From NCBI GenBank assembly GCA_003615045.1, contig ML014236.1:1-55054 (forward strand): 55,054 nucleotides of DNA. Direction: 5' to 3'. This document shows positions 1 through 10,700 of this stretch, one piece after another; position 1 is the first letter of the stretch; every line of letters starts with the position of its first letter. Under the pieces are notes generated by a model, which saw only the letters and a list, made by a program, of their open reading frames with translations, was not told where the DNA came from and did no database searches. Source of the DNA: Caulochytrium protostelioides. Taxonomy: Eukaryota; Chytridiomycota; Caulochytriomycetes; Caulochytriales; Caulochytriaceae. The position numbers were made by a program, and so were the translations under genes.

Positions 1-1120
1 TCGATCAACCTCCTCGGCCGATCGACCATCGAGATTACTTATGATGGCCACACCGAGAAGATCCAAGCATGGATCATTGACACTGATAGGTTCGATCTCA
101 TCCTAGGCCAAACCTGGCTCCGAAAGCACAATCCACTCGTCGACTGGCGGAGCGCCTCCGCCACGCTCAACATCGACGGACGTATGTGCACTATCCGCCC
201 TCTTCCCTCCTCCACCACACACCGACAACCCTTTGATCCCCCTCATAGGCCGCGCTCTGAAGCAGCGACCTTGGCACTCACTGAAAACAAGAAAAATGAT
301 ACGACTGACGACGAAACAGCCACGAATGATGACCAAACAGCAGAAGGCTGATGAAATGACCAAAGGCAGGATTACCGAACACACCGAGCAAATGACCGCC
401 GAACCGACCGCCGAGAAGACCAATGACGATGCCCACGAAGGGTCCACGCTGGTGACTACCCGCCACCAGTTTCACATGCTTTTGAAACATGACAACGTAG
501 ATGAGCTGTTTCTGATGAACATTACGGCAGCTGACGACAGCAGCCACACGAAGGAAATCAAGGTCCATCCCCTTGATCCCCAGCTGCAGAACCAAGTGGA
601 CCGGCTGCTGCACCAGTACCGTGACCGCTTCCGCGTCGAACTCAAGAAGCGACCTCACAGTGTCTATGACCACAAGATCGACACTGGAGACGAGCCACCG
701 CACTTCAAGAATCCTTACCGATTGTCTCCGGCGGGAATGCTCGAACTCAAGAAGCAGATTGACAAGCTTCTTGCAGAAGGCTTGATCAGACCTTCTAAGT
801 CACCCTAGGGTGCTCCCGTCCTCTTCGCCCGCAAAAAGGACGGCACGTTGCGCATGTGCACAGACTATCGCGTGCTGAATAACAAGACGGTGCGCCACTC
901 GTACCCTCTGCCGCGCATCGATGACTGTTTAGATGTAGATCAGCTAGGCAAAGCCAAGTTCTTTTCCAAACTCGACCTGCGTAGCGAGTTTTGGCAACTT
1001 CGCCTGGAAGAGTTGCCTATCCCCACGACGGTCTTCGTCACGCGGTACGATCAATAGAGTACACAGTTACGCTCGCTTTTGGACTCATGAATTGTTATTA
1101 AAATTTTATAATGTTAAAAT
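1..1120 (+). pseudogene. Ty3/gypsy retrotransposon pol fragment (protease + N-terminal reverse transcriptase), broken
   Basis: Positions 1-351 read openly in frame 1 as a retropepsin-like segment with the motif F-D-L-I-L-G-Q-T-W-L-R-K-H-N-P and then D-W-R, typical of gag-pol protease regions of Ty3/gypsy elements. The reading then shifts to frame 2 (about 345-1057), which encodes an RT connector and palm start: [43 protein letters not shown]. An in-frame TAG at 806-808 sits where the family has Trp. A one-base slip near 1050-1060 moves the next conserved piece (E-Y-T-V-T-L-A-F-G-L-M-N) into another frame, and similarity ends near 1100. The 5' end is cut by the window edge. No LTR, RNase H or integrase was seen. 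It is a dead relic. Confidence 0.85.
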
Positions 1121-1614
1121 TGATCAATGTTCCTTAGGTAGCCCTTAAATGATTTGGCACGATGGGGCCATAGCGTGGCCGGCTGAATTCCAGCCTTCAT
1201 AAAATCAAACGAGTCAAAAATCAAACGATTTCGGAAGTTCTGCTAAAAGGCCGAAGAAGTTTTTTAAGCTCAAAAAGGCAATAGTGTTCTTGGCATCACT
1301 AGGTTTTTTCTCCACCAAGATCAGCAGTACCAAAAGGGAATGTTGGGAGGCACGTCAGGAAATCGCCTCTCAGTGGGCCTCAAAACTTTTTGGAAGTGGC
1401 TTGCTGTGTCAAAGTGACTTTGAGCCCTGGTGGTGGGCACACGGCAATCACAACTTTCCATCGCAACCCTGACTGAAAACGTCGGAGTGTTGGGTCTATG
1501 AAAGGCTACACCTAGAACGTAAAGAAAACATTCATGTGACATATGCATGGATACTACTATGGATATTACTTGTGCATCCAAGCTCTGTAGTCCCCTTATA
1601 TTCATAACATATCG
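1121..1614. other. AT-richer spacer between retrotransposon relics
   Basis: This stretch is clearly richer in A/T than the rest of the window. No coding motif, tandem repeat or LTR end was recognised. It may be decayed transposon sequence. Confidence 0.5.
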
Positions 1615-2650
1615 TCTTGTTTCTTGTTAATATGATGGCTACCCAGAGAATATCCCGGATCACGTCCTCCCCTCTCTCCCGCTTCGACATGGTCCTCGGT
1701 CGTACATGATTGAAGCGCCATAACCCAAACGTTGATTGGGTCACAGGCGTTATCACTCTCAACATCCAGGTTAAAGCACTGAAGATCAGACGCTCACCCC
1801 CACGCTCACCCCTGCTGCCCCTGTCATTGAACAGATTAGCCGGACGGCTCTCGTGAAGCTCATCGGCCGAAACGAGCTCTGCATGCTGGTATCAAGCGAA
1901 ATCCCGGCCTCGTCAGATCCAAAGACACTCCTTAGCGTTCACCTTCCACCCTCCGACCCTCTCTATCAACAAACGCATGCCCTCATTCACATGTCTCCAC
2001 CGTCTTGCTGTCTTCTGACGCCATGCCCTCTAACAGTTCTCACTCACATAGCATCTCCCTGAAGGGTCTTACGCCCCGCTTCCGCTCTCTCTACCGCATG
2101 AGTTCTCGCGAGCTGAAGGAGCTGAGCAAGCAGCTCGGGGACCTTGATGGGGGCCTTGTCCAGGAGAGCCCCCTGGTCCATCCCCGTGTTGTTTGCCGAG
2201 AAGGACGGGGTCTCCGCTTGTGCATCGACTACGGGACGCTCAACTCCCAATCAATCTGCCACTCTTACCCCCTTTCGTCGCTTCGGCCACTGCCTAGACC
2301 AACTGGGTAAGGCTTTTGGCCAAACTTGCTGGTTCAGCAGTTTGATCTCTATTGGGTCTTCTGGCAAACCCCCGTGGACAAGCCTTCCATTCCTCTCACC
2401 GCCTTCACGACTCGCCACGGTCGGTACGAGTTTGAGGTGATGCCTTTCGGCCTCTGAAACACACCCGCTACCTTCCAAGCTACTGAATGAACACGGCCTT
2501 ACGCCCCTATCTCGACAAGTTCATCATCGTTACCTGAATGACATTCTTCTTTATTCCCCGACTCTTGAAGCCCATTCTTCTTCGGCCGAACCTGGCTTCC
2601 GAAGCACAGCCCCCTCATCGATTGGAAAACTGCGGTTGTGTGCTCATATT
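1615..2650 (+). pseudogene. Second Ty3/gypsy pol relic, heavily frameshifted
   Basis: Pieces of the same kind of element as at 1-1120 recur in shifting frames. A protease remnant lies at about 1615-1770 (Y-D-G, F-D-M-V-L-G, R-H-N-P, V-D-W, T-L-N-I). RT pieces lie at about 2078-2580: F-R-S-L-Y-R-M-S, L-R-L-C-I-D-Y, H-S-Y-P-L, D-Q-L-G-K-A, T-R-H-G-R-Y-E-F-E-V-M-P-F-G-L followed by TGA, then N-T-P-A-T-F-Q-A. The catalytic Y-x-D-D box reads Y-L-N-D at 2531-2542, so the first catalytic Asp is lost. A further protease snippet (F-G-R-T-W-L-P-K-H-S-P-L-I-D-W-K) at 2574-2632 lies after the RT, which shows that pieces of at least two copies are juxtaposed. Not functional. Confidence 0.8.
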
Positions 2651-3372
2651 CAACACATAGTGCCCGCAGTGAATAATTCTCACCCAACAGGTCTTTATCT
2701 TTTGCCCTGACTACCTCCCAAATACTGTAAAGCGCATGCTGCATCGCCGCGCAGTAAGTGACCCGGACATTTCCTCCGAATCATGGCTCAGACATGCCCC
2801 ATATTGAGTTCGTCCTCAGGGAACATGAGTAAGCCCAAAGTTATACCGGATCGTGCTCGATGCCAGGTCCTTACATATCGCTGGTACATTTATTCAGTGT
2901 TTTAGGGATCGGGCCTCGCCGGTCTCGCGGCTCTTTCGACAAGCATTCCAGCAACTAATCTTTGAGGGGGTTGCTGCGCTCATTGATGAGACCGCCCTGT
3001 TGCGGTACTCTATACCTGTTGTGCTGAGAATCACTACTGTATGGCCCTTCGCAGGTGGCATCCGGCCAACAAACTTGGTTAGGTTATAGGGGAAGATGTA
3101 TGCCTCCATCCGAAGGACCATTAATTCCAGGGGCTACACAGAATCGACACCTGCAAGAGATCTACATGTTGTCAGGCATACATAGGATTAAAAAGATGTA
3201 TCAAAAGAAAAGCTGTATATGGATACGAAGCCGCTTTCGGTCGCAGCTGATAGACGTCTCTCTAGCAAAAGATTATCGCTCATCAGGGTGGTCAACCGTC
3301 TGCTCCCGATGAGGTCAACCGTTTTGAAATGATTTCTTGCGACGGCAGCCTTTTATAAGGCTGCACACAGTC
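2651..3372. other. Non-coding spacer, moderate GC
   Basis: Short open frames only (under 90 codons), none with recognisable motifs. Composition is close to that of the retrotransposon relics to the left, so it may be further decayed transposon DNA. GC rises sharply after about 3460. Confidence 0.4.
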
Positions 3373-3972
3373 TTTGATGGTAACGCCATCGTGCTCGCCC
3401 GATGAAGCCGATGCGAGCCTTTGTCATGAGGAATTAAGAACTCGAGTGGGCGGTTCCTGTTCACGATCCGCGGTGGTCGATCACGGAACGCTCGCCCGCC
3501 CCCCTCTCAGGTCGTGTTCAACGCCGTCTCCAACAACCGGTTCGGTACTCTGGCCTGACGCGGCTTTCGTGGATCAGACGGCGTGCGTGTGCACACCGCC
3601 AGGATCGATTCCCAGGCCCTTCGCGGGGGTCCTCATGGTCCCGCAGTCCCCGTGCATCGCGAATCGTGTTCGGCCGCCACGGCCACAGCCGTCCGGCGCT
3701 GCGCGGCGCTGTGTGGCCCTGTGCGGCGAGGCGCGGCGGCAAGCGGCCGTTCTGCTGGAGCTCACCCGTCACGTGAGGCGCGCCGCGCGGGCGCGCATGA
3801 TGCGCACGGGTGGTGTGGGGTCGGGCGGGGGCCGGAATGGCGGCGGGCAGCCGGCGCCCGTCATTGGGGCTGAGCGGAGCGGGTGCATCGTGCGTGGGAC
3901 CGAGCCGAGGCCCTGAGCCGTCGCGCTTCTCGCGGCGCACACCGCGAAGCGGCCATCCATTGCGCAGCGCCA

Positions 3973-4022
3973 GGAGCCGAGATGCGGGAGCCGAGGTGCG
4001 GGAGCCGAGATGCGGGAGCCGA
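3973..4022. repeat. 14-bp tandem repeat, about 3.6 copies
   Basis: The unit GAGCCGAGATGCGG repeats with one A/G variant. It lies in non-coding GC-rich DNA. Confidence 0.8.
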
Positions 4023-4170
4023 GAGCTCGGCGGCGGCGGGGCGGAAGGTGGGCTGGAAGGTGGCCGCCCACCGTGGTGGGCGCCGGCAGGCCGACCGTCA
4101 TTGCATCATTGTATCCGCCGTCCGCGGCGCGGGAATGGGCGACCGGCTCGCTCCATACCGACCGTGACGG

Positions 4171-4258
4171 AGACGGCGTGCCTGACGGCGTGCCTGACGG
4201 CGTCGGTGCCAGCGTCGGTGCCGGCGCCGGTGCCGGTGCCGGTCTCGGTGTCGGTGCG
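4171..4258. repeat. Degenerate short tandem repeats (GACGGCGTGCCT, then GGTGCC)
   Basis: Two 12-bp units are followed by a run of 6-bp GGTGCC-like units with scattered changes. Confidence 0.7.
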
Positions 4259-4459
4259 CCGTGGCCACCCAGCGCCGCGACGCGGTCTTCGAGGCTGGAG
4301 AAGTGATCTAGGCCGCGGCCGGGACGCGCCGCCTGATCGTCTTGCGCGGGAGACGCCGACGGCCATGGCGGAGCTGCGGGGGCGGGCGGGCGAGCGACGG
4401 GCGGCGGCCACCCGAGGCGCCTGCCCGTCGCCCCCCACCGCGCTCCGTCCTCCCGGGGC

Positions 4460-4521
4460 ACGGCGGCGGCGGCGGCAGCGGCGGCAGCGGCGGCGGCGGC
4501 AGCGGCGGCGGCGGCGGCAGG
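4460..4521. repeat. GGC/AGC triplet tract
   Basis: A run of GGC triplets with interspersed AGC, in non-coding DNA. Confidence 0.8.
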
Positions 4522-4991
4522 AGGTGGTCGCGTGTGCCGAAGGCGGCCACAGTGTGGGGTAACCCCACACTCTCGGGTGGCGGCGTGCGAGCGCGTCGCG
4601 GGTTCGTGCTTCGAGTGGGTGTCGGGACCAGCGTCGGGACGAGCGTCCGGTCCGGTCGCGGCGTCGGCCTTCCCGCTCGATGCCGCCCGAGGCGCTCGTG
4701 ACGCCGCCCATTGGGGGGGCCGTGGTGATCAAATATTGGCGCTCTCGTGTCCCAATTTGACGCTTAATGGGCCGATTCGAAGGTCAGGTGGGCGCCGCAG
4801 CGTCGCCCGGCGGCGGCGGCGGCGATGCGCGCTAGGCCGGGCCAGGCGGGTGGGCGCTCGCAGGATGGCCGCGGCGCCGCTGAACACGACGAAGGACGCT
4901 CGGCCGAGATCTCCGGCTCGGCCATAACCACGAGCGCGGCCGAGATGGAGACGGGAACGGGGTCACGCGAGGCCAAGTAACGGCCTCTCGG

Positions 4992-5001
4992 ATGATATAA
5001 G
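4992..5001 (+). promoter_or_regulatory. TATA-like element upstream of cysteine dioxygenase
   Basis: GATATAAGG in GC-rich surroundings, about 330 bases before the first in-frame ATG of the dioxygenase at 5329. It could position its transcription start; short upstream ATGs at 5058 and 5087 would then lie in the leader. Confidence 0.35.
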
Positions 5002-5328
5002 GAAGATGCCTCGACGGGACGGGCCAAGACGACCGGCATCTAGCGCTGAGCGCCGATGTGACGGTACAGAGACTATTGGAGGGGATGAGGGCGCCTGGCG
5101 TGCGTGAAGGCCCGGCCGCGCGCGGAGAAAGCCAACTTCGAGATCGTGCCAGAGGGGTGGGATGCACGAACTTCATGGGATCACTCGGACAGCATCAACA
5201 TCGCTTTCAGCTCATCGCCATCGCCACCGTGCATTTCTCCTTCTGCCATTACGTATCGCGCTGCTGCTACTGCTGCTGCCGCACGTCGCACTGCGCCTCT
5301 TGAATCGCTCGACCTGCCTTCGCGCCCG

Positions 5329-6327
5329 ATGCCCCGCCCGGCCGCCGCCGCCGCCGCCGCCGATCGGCCGTCCTTCAAGTCGCCGCCCGCGGGCGAGGGG
5401 TTTCATCCGTCCCGCGGCACGATGGACGGCGCCGACGACACTTGCGTTTCGGCGCCCGTCTCGCCGCCGATCTCACCCGTCGCCGAGCCTGAGTCCCTCG
5501 CCAAGGCCTCGGCGCGCGCCGCCGCGGCCGGCTCGGACGGCCGCGGCCGTCCCGTCTCCCCGGCGTCTGACCCCACCGACGCGATCGCCCGGCCGCTGCG
5601 CTTGCCGACGCCAGCCGACCCCGCCGACGCCAGCACGCCGCCGCAGACGCTGACCGAGCTGAGCACCCGGCTGGCCATGATCATGGGCCCCACGGGCGGC
5701 CTAGCCACGCAGGACGTCGAGACCGTCGCGCGGATCGAGGCGCTCATGGCGTCCTATGTCGCGGCGCCGGTGGCGGGCGCCGACGGCGCCGGCGACCTGG
5801 AGTGGCAGCGCTATGCGCACTACGACCCGCGCTACGCGTATACCCGCAACCTCGTGGATGACGGCAACGGCGCCTACAACCTCATGATCCTCTGCTGGGG
5901 TCCTGGGCGGCAGAGCCCCATCCACGACCATGCCAATGCGCACTGTGTCATGAAAATCCTCGATGGGGCCTTGACGGAGACGCAGTTTGCCTGGCCCGAG
6001 GCCGGTATCGCGGGGGCGGGGGCGGCAGCCGTAGCCGCAACCGCATCGCCGACCGAAGCGGGCACGGCGGCGGCGGCGGCGGCGCCAGCGGAGTGCGCCA
6101 TGCAGCCGACGCAGGTCACGACGCTCCGCGCGAACCAGTGCACCTACATCCACGACCGCATCGGCCTGCACCGCGTCTCCAACCCGCGCGCCGACGCGGT
6201 CAGCTTCAGCCTGCACCTCTATTCGCCGCCCAAGAGCGCGAACTATATCTTTTGTCCGCACACCGGGCGCATGTCGGCCGCGCCGACGGCCTGCCAGTTC
6301 TACTACACCGAGCATCGGTGTCGCGAC

Positions 6328-6371
<44 letters not shown>

Positions 6372-6471
6372 CTCCCCGTTGGCCACGCCTCCCACGACGG
6401 GGCCTCCCCGCCTTGCCGGGACGCACCGTGCCTCCGACGCTTCCTCCGCTTTGTCATCGTCTCGCGCATGA
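5329..6471 (+). CDS. CDO1: Cysteine dioxygenase (type I)
   Basis: Cytosolic non-haem iron enzyme that oxidises L-cysteine to cysteine sulfinate, the first step of cysteine catabolism. The protein has 380 aa from the first in-frame ATG (5329); ATG 5422 is an alternative. The cupin core begins near residue 110. Iron ligands are visible as H199 and H201 in I-H-D-H and H281 in G-L-H-R-V. C206 and Y298 (S-L-H-L-Y-S-P-P) match the thioether-forming Cys/Tyr pair of animal and fungal enzymes, with the same spacings (H199 to C206 is 7; H281 to Y298 is 17). Oddities: a disordered 100-aa N-terminal extension, an Ala-rich insert of about 28 residues between the second and third iron ligands, and a C-terminal tail starting with a run of about 16 alanines. 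No intron is needed. The family call is firm; the tail may vary between strains. Confidence 0.93.
6329..6371. repeat. GCG triplet tract coding polyalanine
   Basis: An almost pure GCG repeat inside the 3' end of the cysteine dioxygenase frame. Its length changes by whole codons without breaking the frame. Confidence 0.85.
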
Positions 6472-6774
6472 GGTCGTTGATCATAGTATAATAGCATGCC
6501 TTTACCTGGGTGGCTCGTGTCCCTCGCGGACTGGGTGGGAACAGACAAGCGTTGCCCATGGCGACGGCATGGCTGGCGGCAGGCGGCCTTGCCAGGGCCA
6601 CCACCCGGGCAAGCGCGCCGCGTCCGCGCCGTGGCCGGCGACGATCGGCCTCATGGCCGGCGTCCGCCGGCTGCGGCCTGCGCCCGGCGAGGCCATGTGC
6701 CGGGAGCGCGGCGGCATCGCGTCGCACGCGCGCGGGGTGGGACCGGCGGCCGTGGCGTGGCCGCCGTGGGGGGC

Positions 6775-6822
6775 CGCCGCCGCCGCCGCCGCCGCCGCCG
6801 TCGTCGCCGCCGCCGCCGCCAC
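6775..6822. repeat. GCC triplet tract
   Basis: Run of GCC triplets with a short GTC interruption, non-coding. Confidence 0.8.
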
Positions 6823-7290
6823 GGACGCCTCGGGACCGCGTCGCGCCGCACGGCAACTCCGACGGCGCCGCCGACCCACGATGACGCCGCCGCCCCCGCG
6901 GCGCGACGCACAGCGGTCGCACATCGGGGGGCGGCCGATCGGGCGGCGCGGCGCGGCGCGGCGGCGCGTCTGGCCGTCCGCAACGTCCGCAACGCGGCGC
7001 GAGCGACGGCCACGGCGTCGACAGCCGCGATCGCGGCCACGGCCGTCGCCGCCGCTTTTGCGCTCGACGGGCCTCGACGGACGCTCCCGCCACCATCGCC
7101 ATGGCCAACGCCAACGCCAACGCCCTCGCTGCCGCTGCCGCTGCCGTCGTCTTCAGCATCAGCATCGGTAACGCCGTCGCCGCCGTCGCTCTCCCCGCCC
7201 TCCGCTTGCGCTGTCCCGTGAGTGTGATCGGGGCGCTCCTGAGATATCCGGAGAGACGCCGCGGGCCGATCCTGTCTCTGCGACGGCGCT

Positions 7291-7317
7291 CGTGCCGTGC
7301 CGTGCCGTGCCGTGCCG
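7291..7317. repeat. (GTGCC)5 pentanucleotide repeat
   Basis: Five perfect copies of GTGCC. Not a multiple of three and located in intergenic DNA. Confidence 0.85.
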
Positions 7318-7596
7318 ATCGACGACATCGGGTGTCCGCTTCGCGCTTGCCCACTGATCGCGGGGTCCGCGTGCTCGGCGTCCCGTGTGGCTCACGGCGC
7401 GTTCGTGGCCCACGGCGCATTCAACGATTGGGGGGGGGGGTTCGCCAACCTGCCTGGCTGCCTGGCCGCGCACCTGCCGAGCGGCTGACCTGTCTGCCTT
7501 GCTTGGCCGTCTGCCTGCCTGCCCGACGCGCCCATCGATGGACGCCGCGTGACGACCGTGCTTCCTGCTTCCCAGATACCACGATCTCGAAGTTTT

Positions 7597-7606
7597 GTTA
7601 TAAGAG
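7597..7606 (+). promoter_or_regulatory. TATA-like box of the kinase gene
   Basis: TTATAAGAGA stands about 130 bases before ATG 7732 in an otherwise GC-rich stretch. It fits a promoter for the kinase and supports the downstream start. Confidence 0.45.
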
Positions 7607-7731
7607 AGAACCGCAGCGACTGCCGCTGTCGCCTCCGCTGTTACCGCTGCTGCTGCTGCCGTCGCGGACCACCACGGACGCCGCTGCAGTCTGTCGCTTC
7701 GCCACGCACCGCGCGCCACGAGCTACGCGCC

Positions 7732-10700
7732 ATGCGGTCGCGGCGCCCGTCGTCGGCCCAGACGCCGATGAGCGAGCTCGCGCGCTCGCTGCTCGACGAC
7801 AACCCGAGCCATGTCGGCAACTACCGCATCGGACGGACGATCGGCGAGGGCTCCTTCGGCAAGGTCAAGGCGGGCGTCCACCTGCCGACCGGGGTGCCCG
7901 TGGCGATCAAGATCGTCGACAAGACGCATCTGCCCGTCGTGGTCCGCGAGATCGAGTCGTGGCGGTACATGCACCACCCGCACATCGTGCAGCTGTATGA
8001 GGTCCTGCGCACCGAGTCGCGGATCTACATGGTCACCGAGCTCTGCCGCGGCGGCGAGGTCTTCGACCTGGTCTGCCGCCACGGTCGCCTCCCCGAGGCC
8101 GAGGCGTGCCGCCTCTTTTCGCAGATCGTGCGCGGCGTGCAGCACTGCCACGATAACCGTCTCGTGCACCGCGACCTCAAGCTGGAAAACATCCTGCTCA
8201 CCCAGGACGGCGATGTCAAGATCATCGACTTCGGCTTCACCAAGGAGTATAACGACCGCACGCTGCTTGACACGTACTGCGGGTCCGTGTCCTACGCGGC
8301 ACCCGAGATGATCACCGGCAAGCGCTACGCGGGCCCCGCCGCCGACGTCTGGAGCCTCGGCATCATTCTGTACGCCCTGCTCTGCGGCTACCTGCCGTTC
8401 GACGACGACGCCGACACCGAAGTCCATGCCAAGGTGCTGCGCCTCGAGTACACGCTGCCCGCCCATCTCAGCCCCGAGGCCGCGGACCTGATCACGCGCA
8501 TCCTTCAGCTCGATGCCGCGCAGCGCCTGAGTCTGGCTCAGATCCAGAGCCACCCCTGGTTCCAAGCCCACGCCGCCGTCGTCCAGTCGGATCCCCCGTG
8601 CTCCCCCCTGCATCCGACCACCGCGGCGGCGGCGTCCGCCACGGCATCGGCGGTGAGCGCGACCTCCCCGGTGACCGCAGGGGCGCACCCGGTCGGCGGC
8701 ATTCACGACGCTGCCGACGCCGCGGACGTCGGAACCACCGCTTGGCCCAGCGACCCCTCGACAGGCTCCTCGTCCACCTCGTCCGCGCGCTCGCCTGACG
8801 TGCCGCAGCCCTCGGCCGACGAAGTGGCCGGCATCACGCCGCTGCGCGCGGCGCCCACGCCCCGCATGCTACCCACGGACCCGTCCGCTGCAAGCTGGGG
8901 CGCCCAGGACGGCGTCAGCGCCGGCCCCGCGGCGCCCTCCGCGGCCCCGCCGGCGATGGACACCGGCACGGGCCCCGAGTCGGGTCCTGCGCTGCCGAGC
9001 CCCGGCGGCCCGCTCGTGGTCCCCGTGTCCCCCGCCGCCAACCCGGACTTGCCCGACTACCCCCAGCTGTCGCCCGTGACGATGCATCCGCTGATCGCGC
9101 AGACGGTGCTGGCGCAGCACACGATGCCGTGGACGCCGACCACGCTCGCCCGCGCCGCGCAGCAGCAGCAGCAGCGGCGCATGGGCGGGCCGGCTCGCGG
9201 CTCGCTCTCCCGCCACCCGACGATCACGGGGCCCCCGTCCGCTCGCCAGGACGACCCGAGCGCCGCCACGGGCGGCGACGACGGCGACGGCGGCGACGGC
9301 GGCAGCGAGATGCGGCTTCCACCGGCGGCGCCACAGCTCGACGCGGCGCTGCCGCCGAGCGGCTTCCCGATCCTGCCGCCGCAGCAACTGGTCACGCAGA
9401 AGGAAGTCCGTCTTGTCCACCATTTGGACCGGCTGGGCTTCGACACGGCCGCGATCCTCTGCGCCGTGCGCGAGTGTCGCTGCGACAGCCTGGCCGCCAT
9501 GTGGTACTTGCTGCTCGCCAAAAAGACGATGATCGAAAAACAGGCGCAGGCCGCTGCCGCGCGGGAGGCGGCACTTGCCGCCGCGGCCGCCGCAACGGAC
9601 GCGACGGACGCGATGGACGCGATGGACGCCGATGTTCCCATGGAGCGTCTGCCCGCGCCCGGCGCCAGCGCGCTGCCGCGCGGACCGCCCCGCTCGGCGC
9701 TGCTCAGCGCCGCGGCGCGGGGCATCCGCATCAACACTCGCGTCGGCGCGTCGGCCAGCGCGCCCGCCACGCCCGCGTACGCGTCCTCCCGCCGCCACTC
9801 GGAGCCCGGCTTCCAGCTCGCGTCGCTGGTGGCGTGGCGGCGAGCCGCCGAAGAAGGCACGGCGCGCCAGGCCGCACGTGCGGCGCCCCCGGAGCCGCCG
9901 GGCGGCGTCAACGGCGTGGACGCCGCCGCCGCCGCCACCGCCACCGCCACCGCCACGAGCGGCTACCTGGGCCGCGTGCGGCCCGCGGGATTCCCGGGCC
10001 CGCTGCCGACGGCGCCGACGGGCCCGCTCTTCCGTGAGCGCGAACGCGCGCGGGGGCGTGGCGTCTCGCTCGGCGCCGACCATGGCGGGGGCGGCGGCGA
10101 CGACGGCGACGGCGACAGGTTTGGCACGGGCGCCTCGACGCCGACGTCGACGACCGGCGCGGGGCCCGGGCGCCGCTCCAGCGTGCTGTATGCGCAGCCG
10201 ATTCCGGGGTCGCCCGTGGCGGGCTCGGACGACGCGATGGGCGGGGCGTGCGTGCCGCTGCCGCCGGCGCTGCCGCCCGCCGTACCGGTCGATGCCGCCC
10301 TCTGGGGCGATGCGGCCGTCCGCCGCCGGCCGTGGCTCGCGGCGCAGGGCGCGGCGCTCACGGATCCTGCCTCCTCCGCATCCGTCGCGGCGGCAGGCCG
10401 TGCGGCCGTGCCTGGCGGCGGGGCCGCCCCCGACGGCGGCGGCGGCGGCGGCGGCAGCAGCAGTGGCCTGCACGGCGCCTCCGCGACCACCGGGTCGCGC
10501 AGCGGGATGCGCGCGTCGGCGCTGCCGTCGATGGCGGCCGTGTCGTCCGCGTCGCCCGACGCGACGTGGGACGACCTGCACGAGCGCCTGCTCTCGGACG
10601 CAGCGCCGGACGACCCGGCGCGCCCGGCGTTGTCGGCACTCACGAGCGCCGCCATGGACGAGCGCGAGGATGGCGGCAGCGTGGGGCCGCTGCCGTCGCT

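Larger units (their letters stand above)
3373..5328. other. Very GC-rich intergenic region upstream of cysteine dioxygenase
   Basis: Several long open frames exist on both strands (up to about 250 codons) but all are Arg/Ala/Gly/Pro-rich and mutually overlapping, as expected by chance at this GC content. I see no protein motif. The stretch holds short tandem repeats and a TATA-like element listed separately. Confidence 0.5.
6472..7731. other. Intergenic region between cysteine dioxygenase and kinase
   Basis: Extremely GC-rich. Several overlapping open frames on both strands have no motifs and only repetitive Arg/Ala/Pro composition. It contains a GCC tract near 6775-6822, a GTGCC pentamer run, a run of G near 7431 and a TATA-like element near 7597. 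Confidence 0.5.

Noticed and set aside
3810-4562. 250-codon plus-strand open frame (and similar ones on both strands) before the cysteine dioxygenase
   Set aside because: Arg/Ala/Gly/Pro composition, several overlapping frames of like length, repeat tracts inside, no motif; expected by chance at this GC content.
6206-7420. 404-codon minus-strand open frame across the dioxygenase 3' end
   Set aside because: It runs antisense through the polyalanine tract of a secure gene, is almost wholly Arg/Pro/Ala and has no motif.
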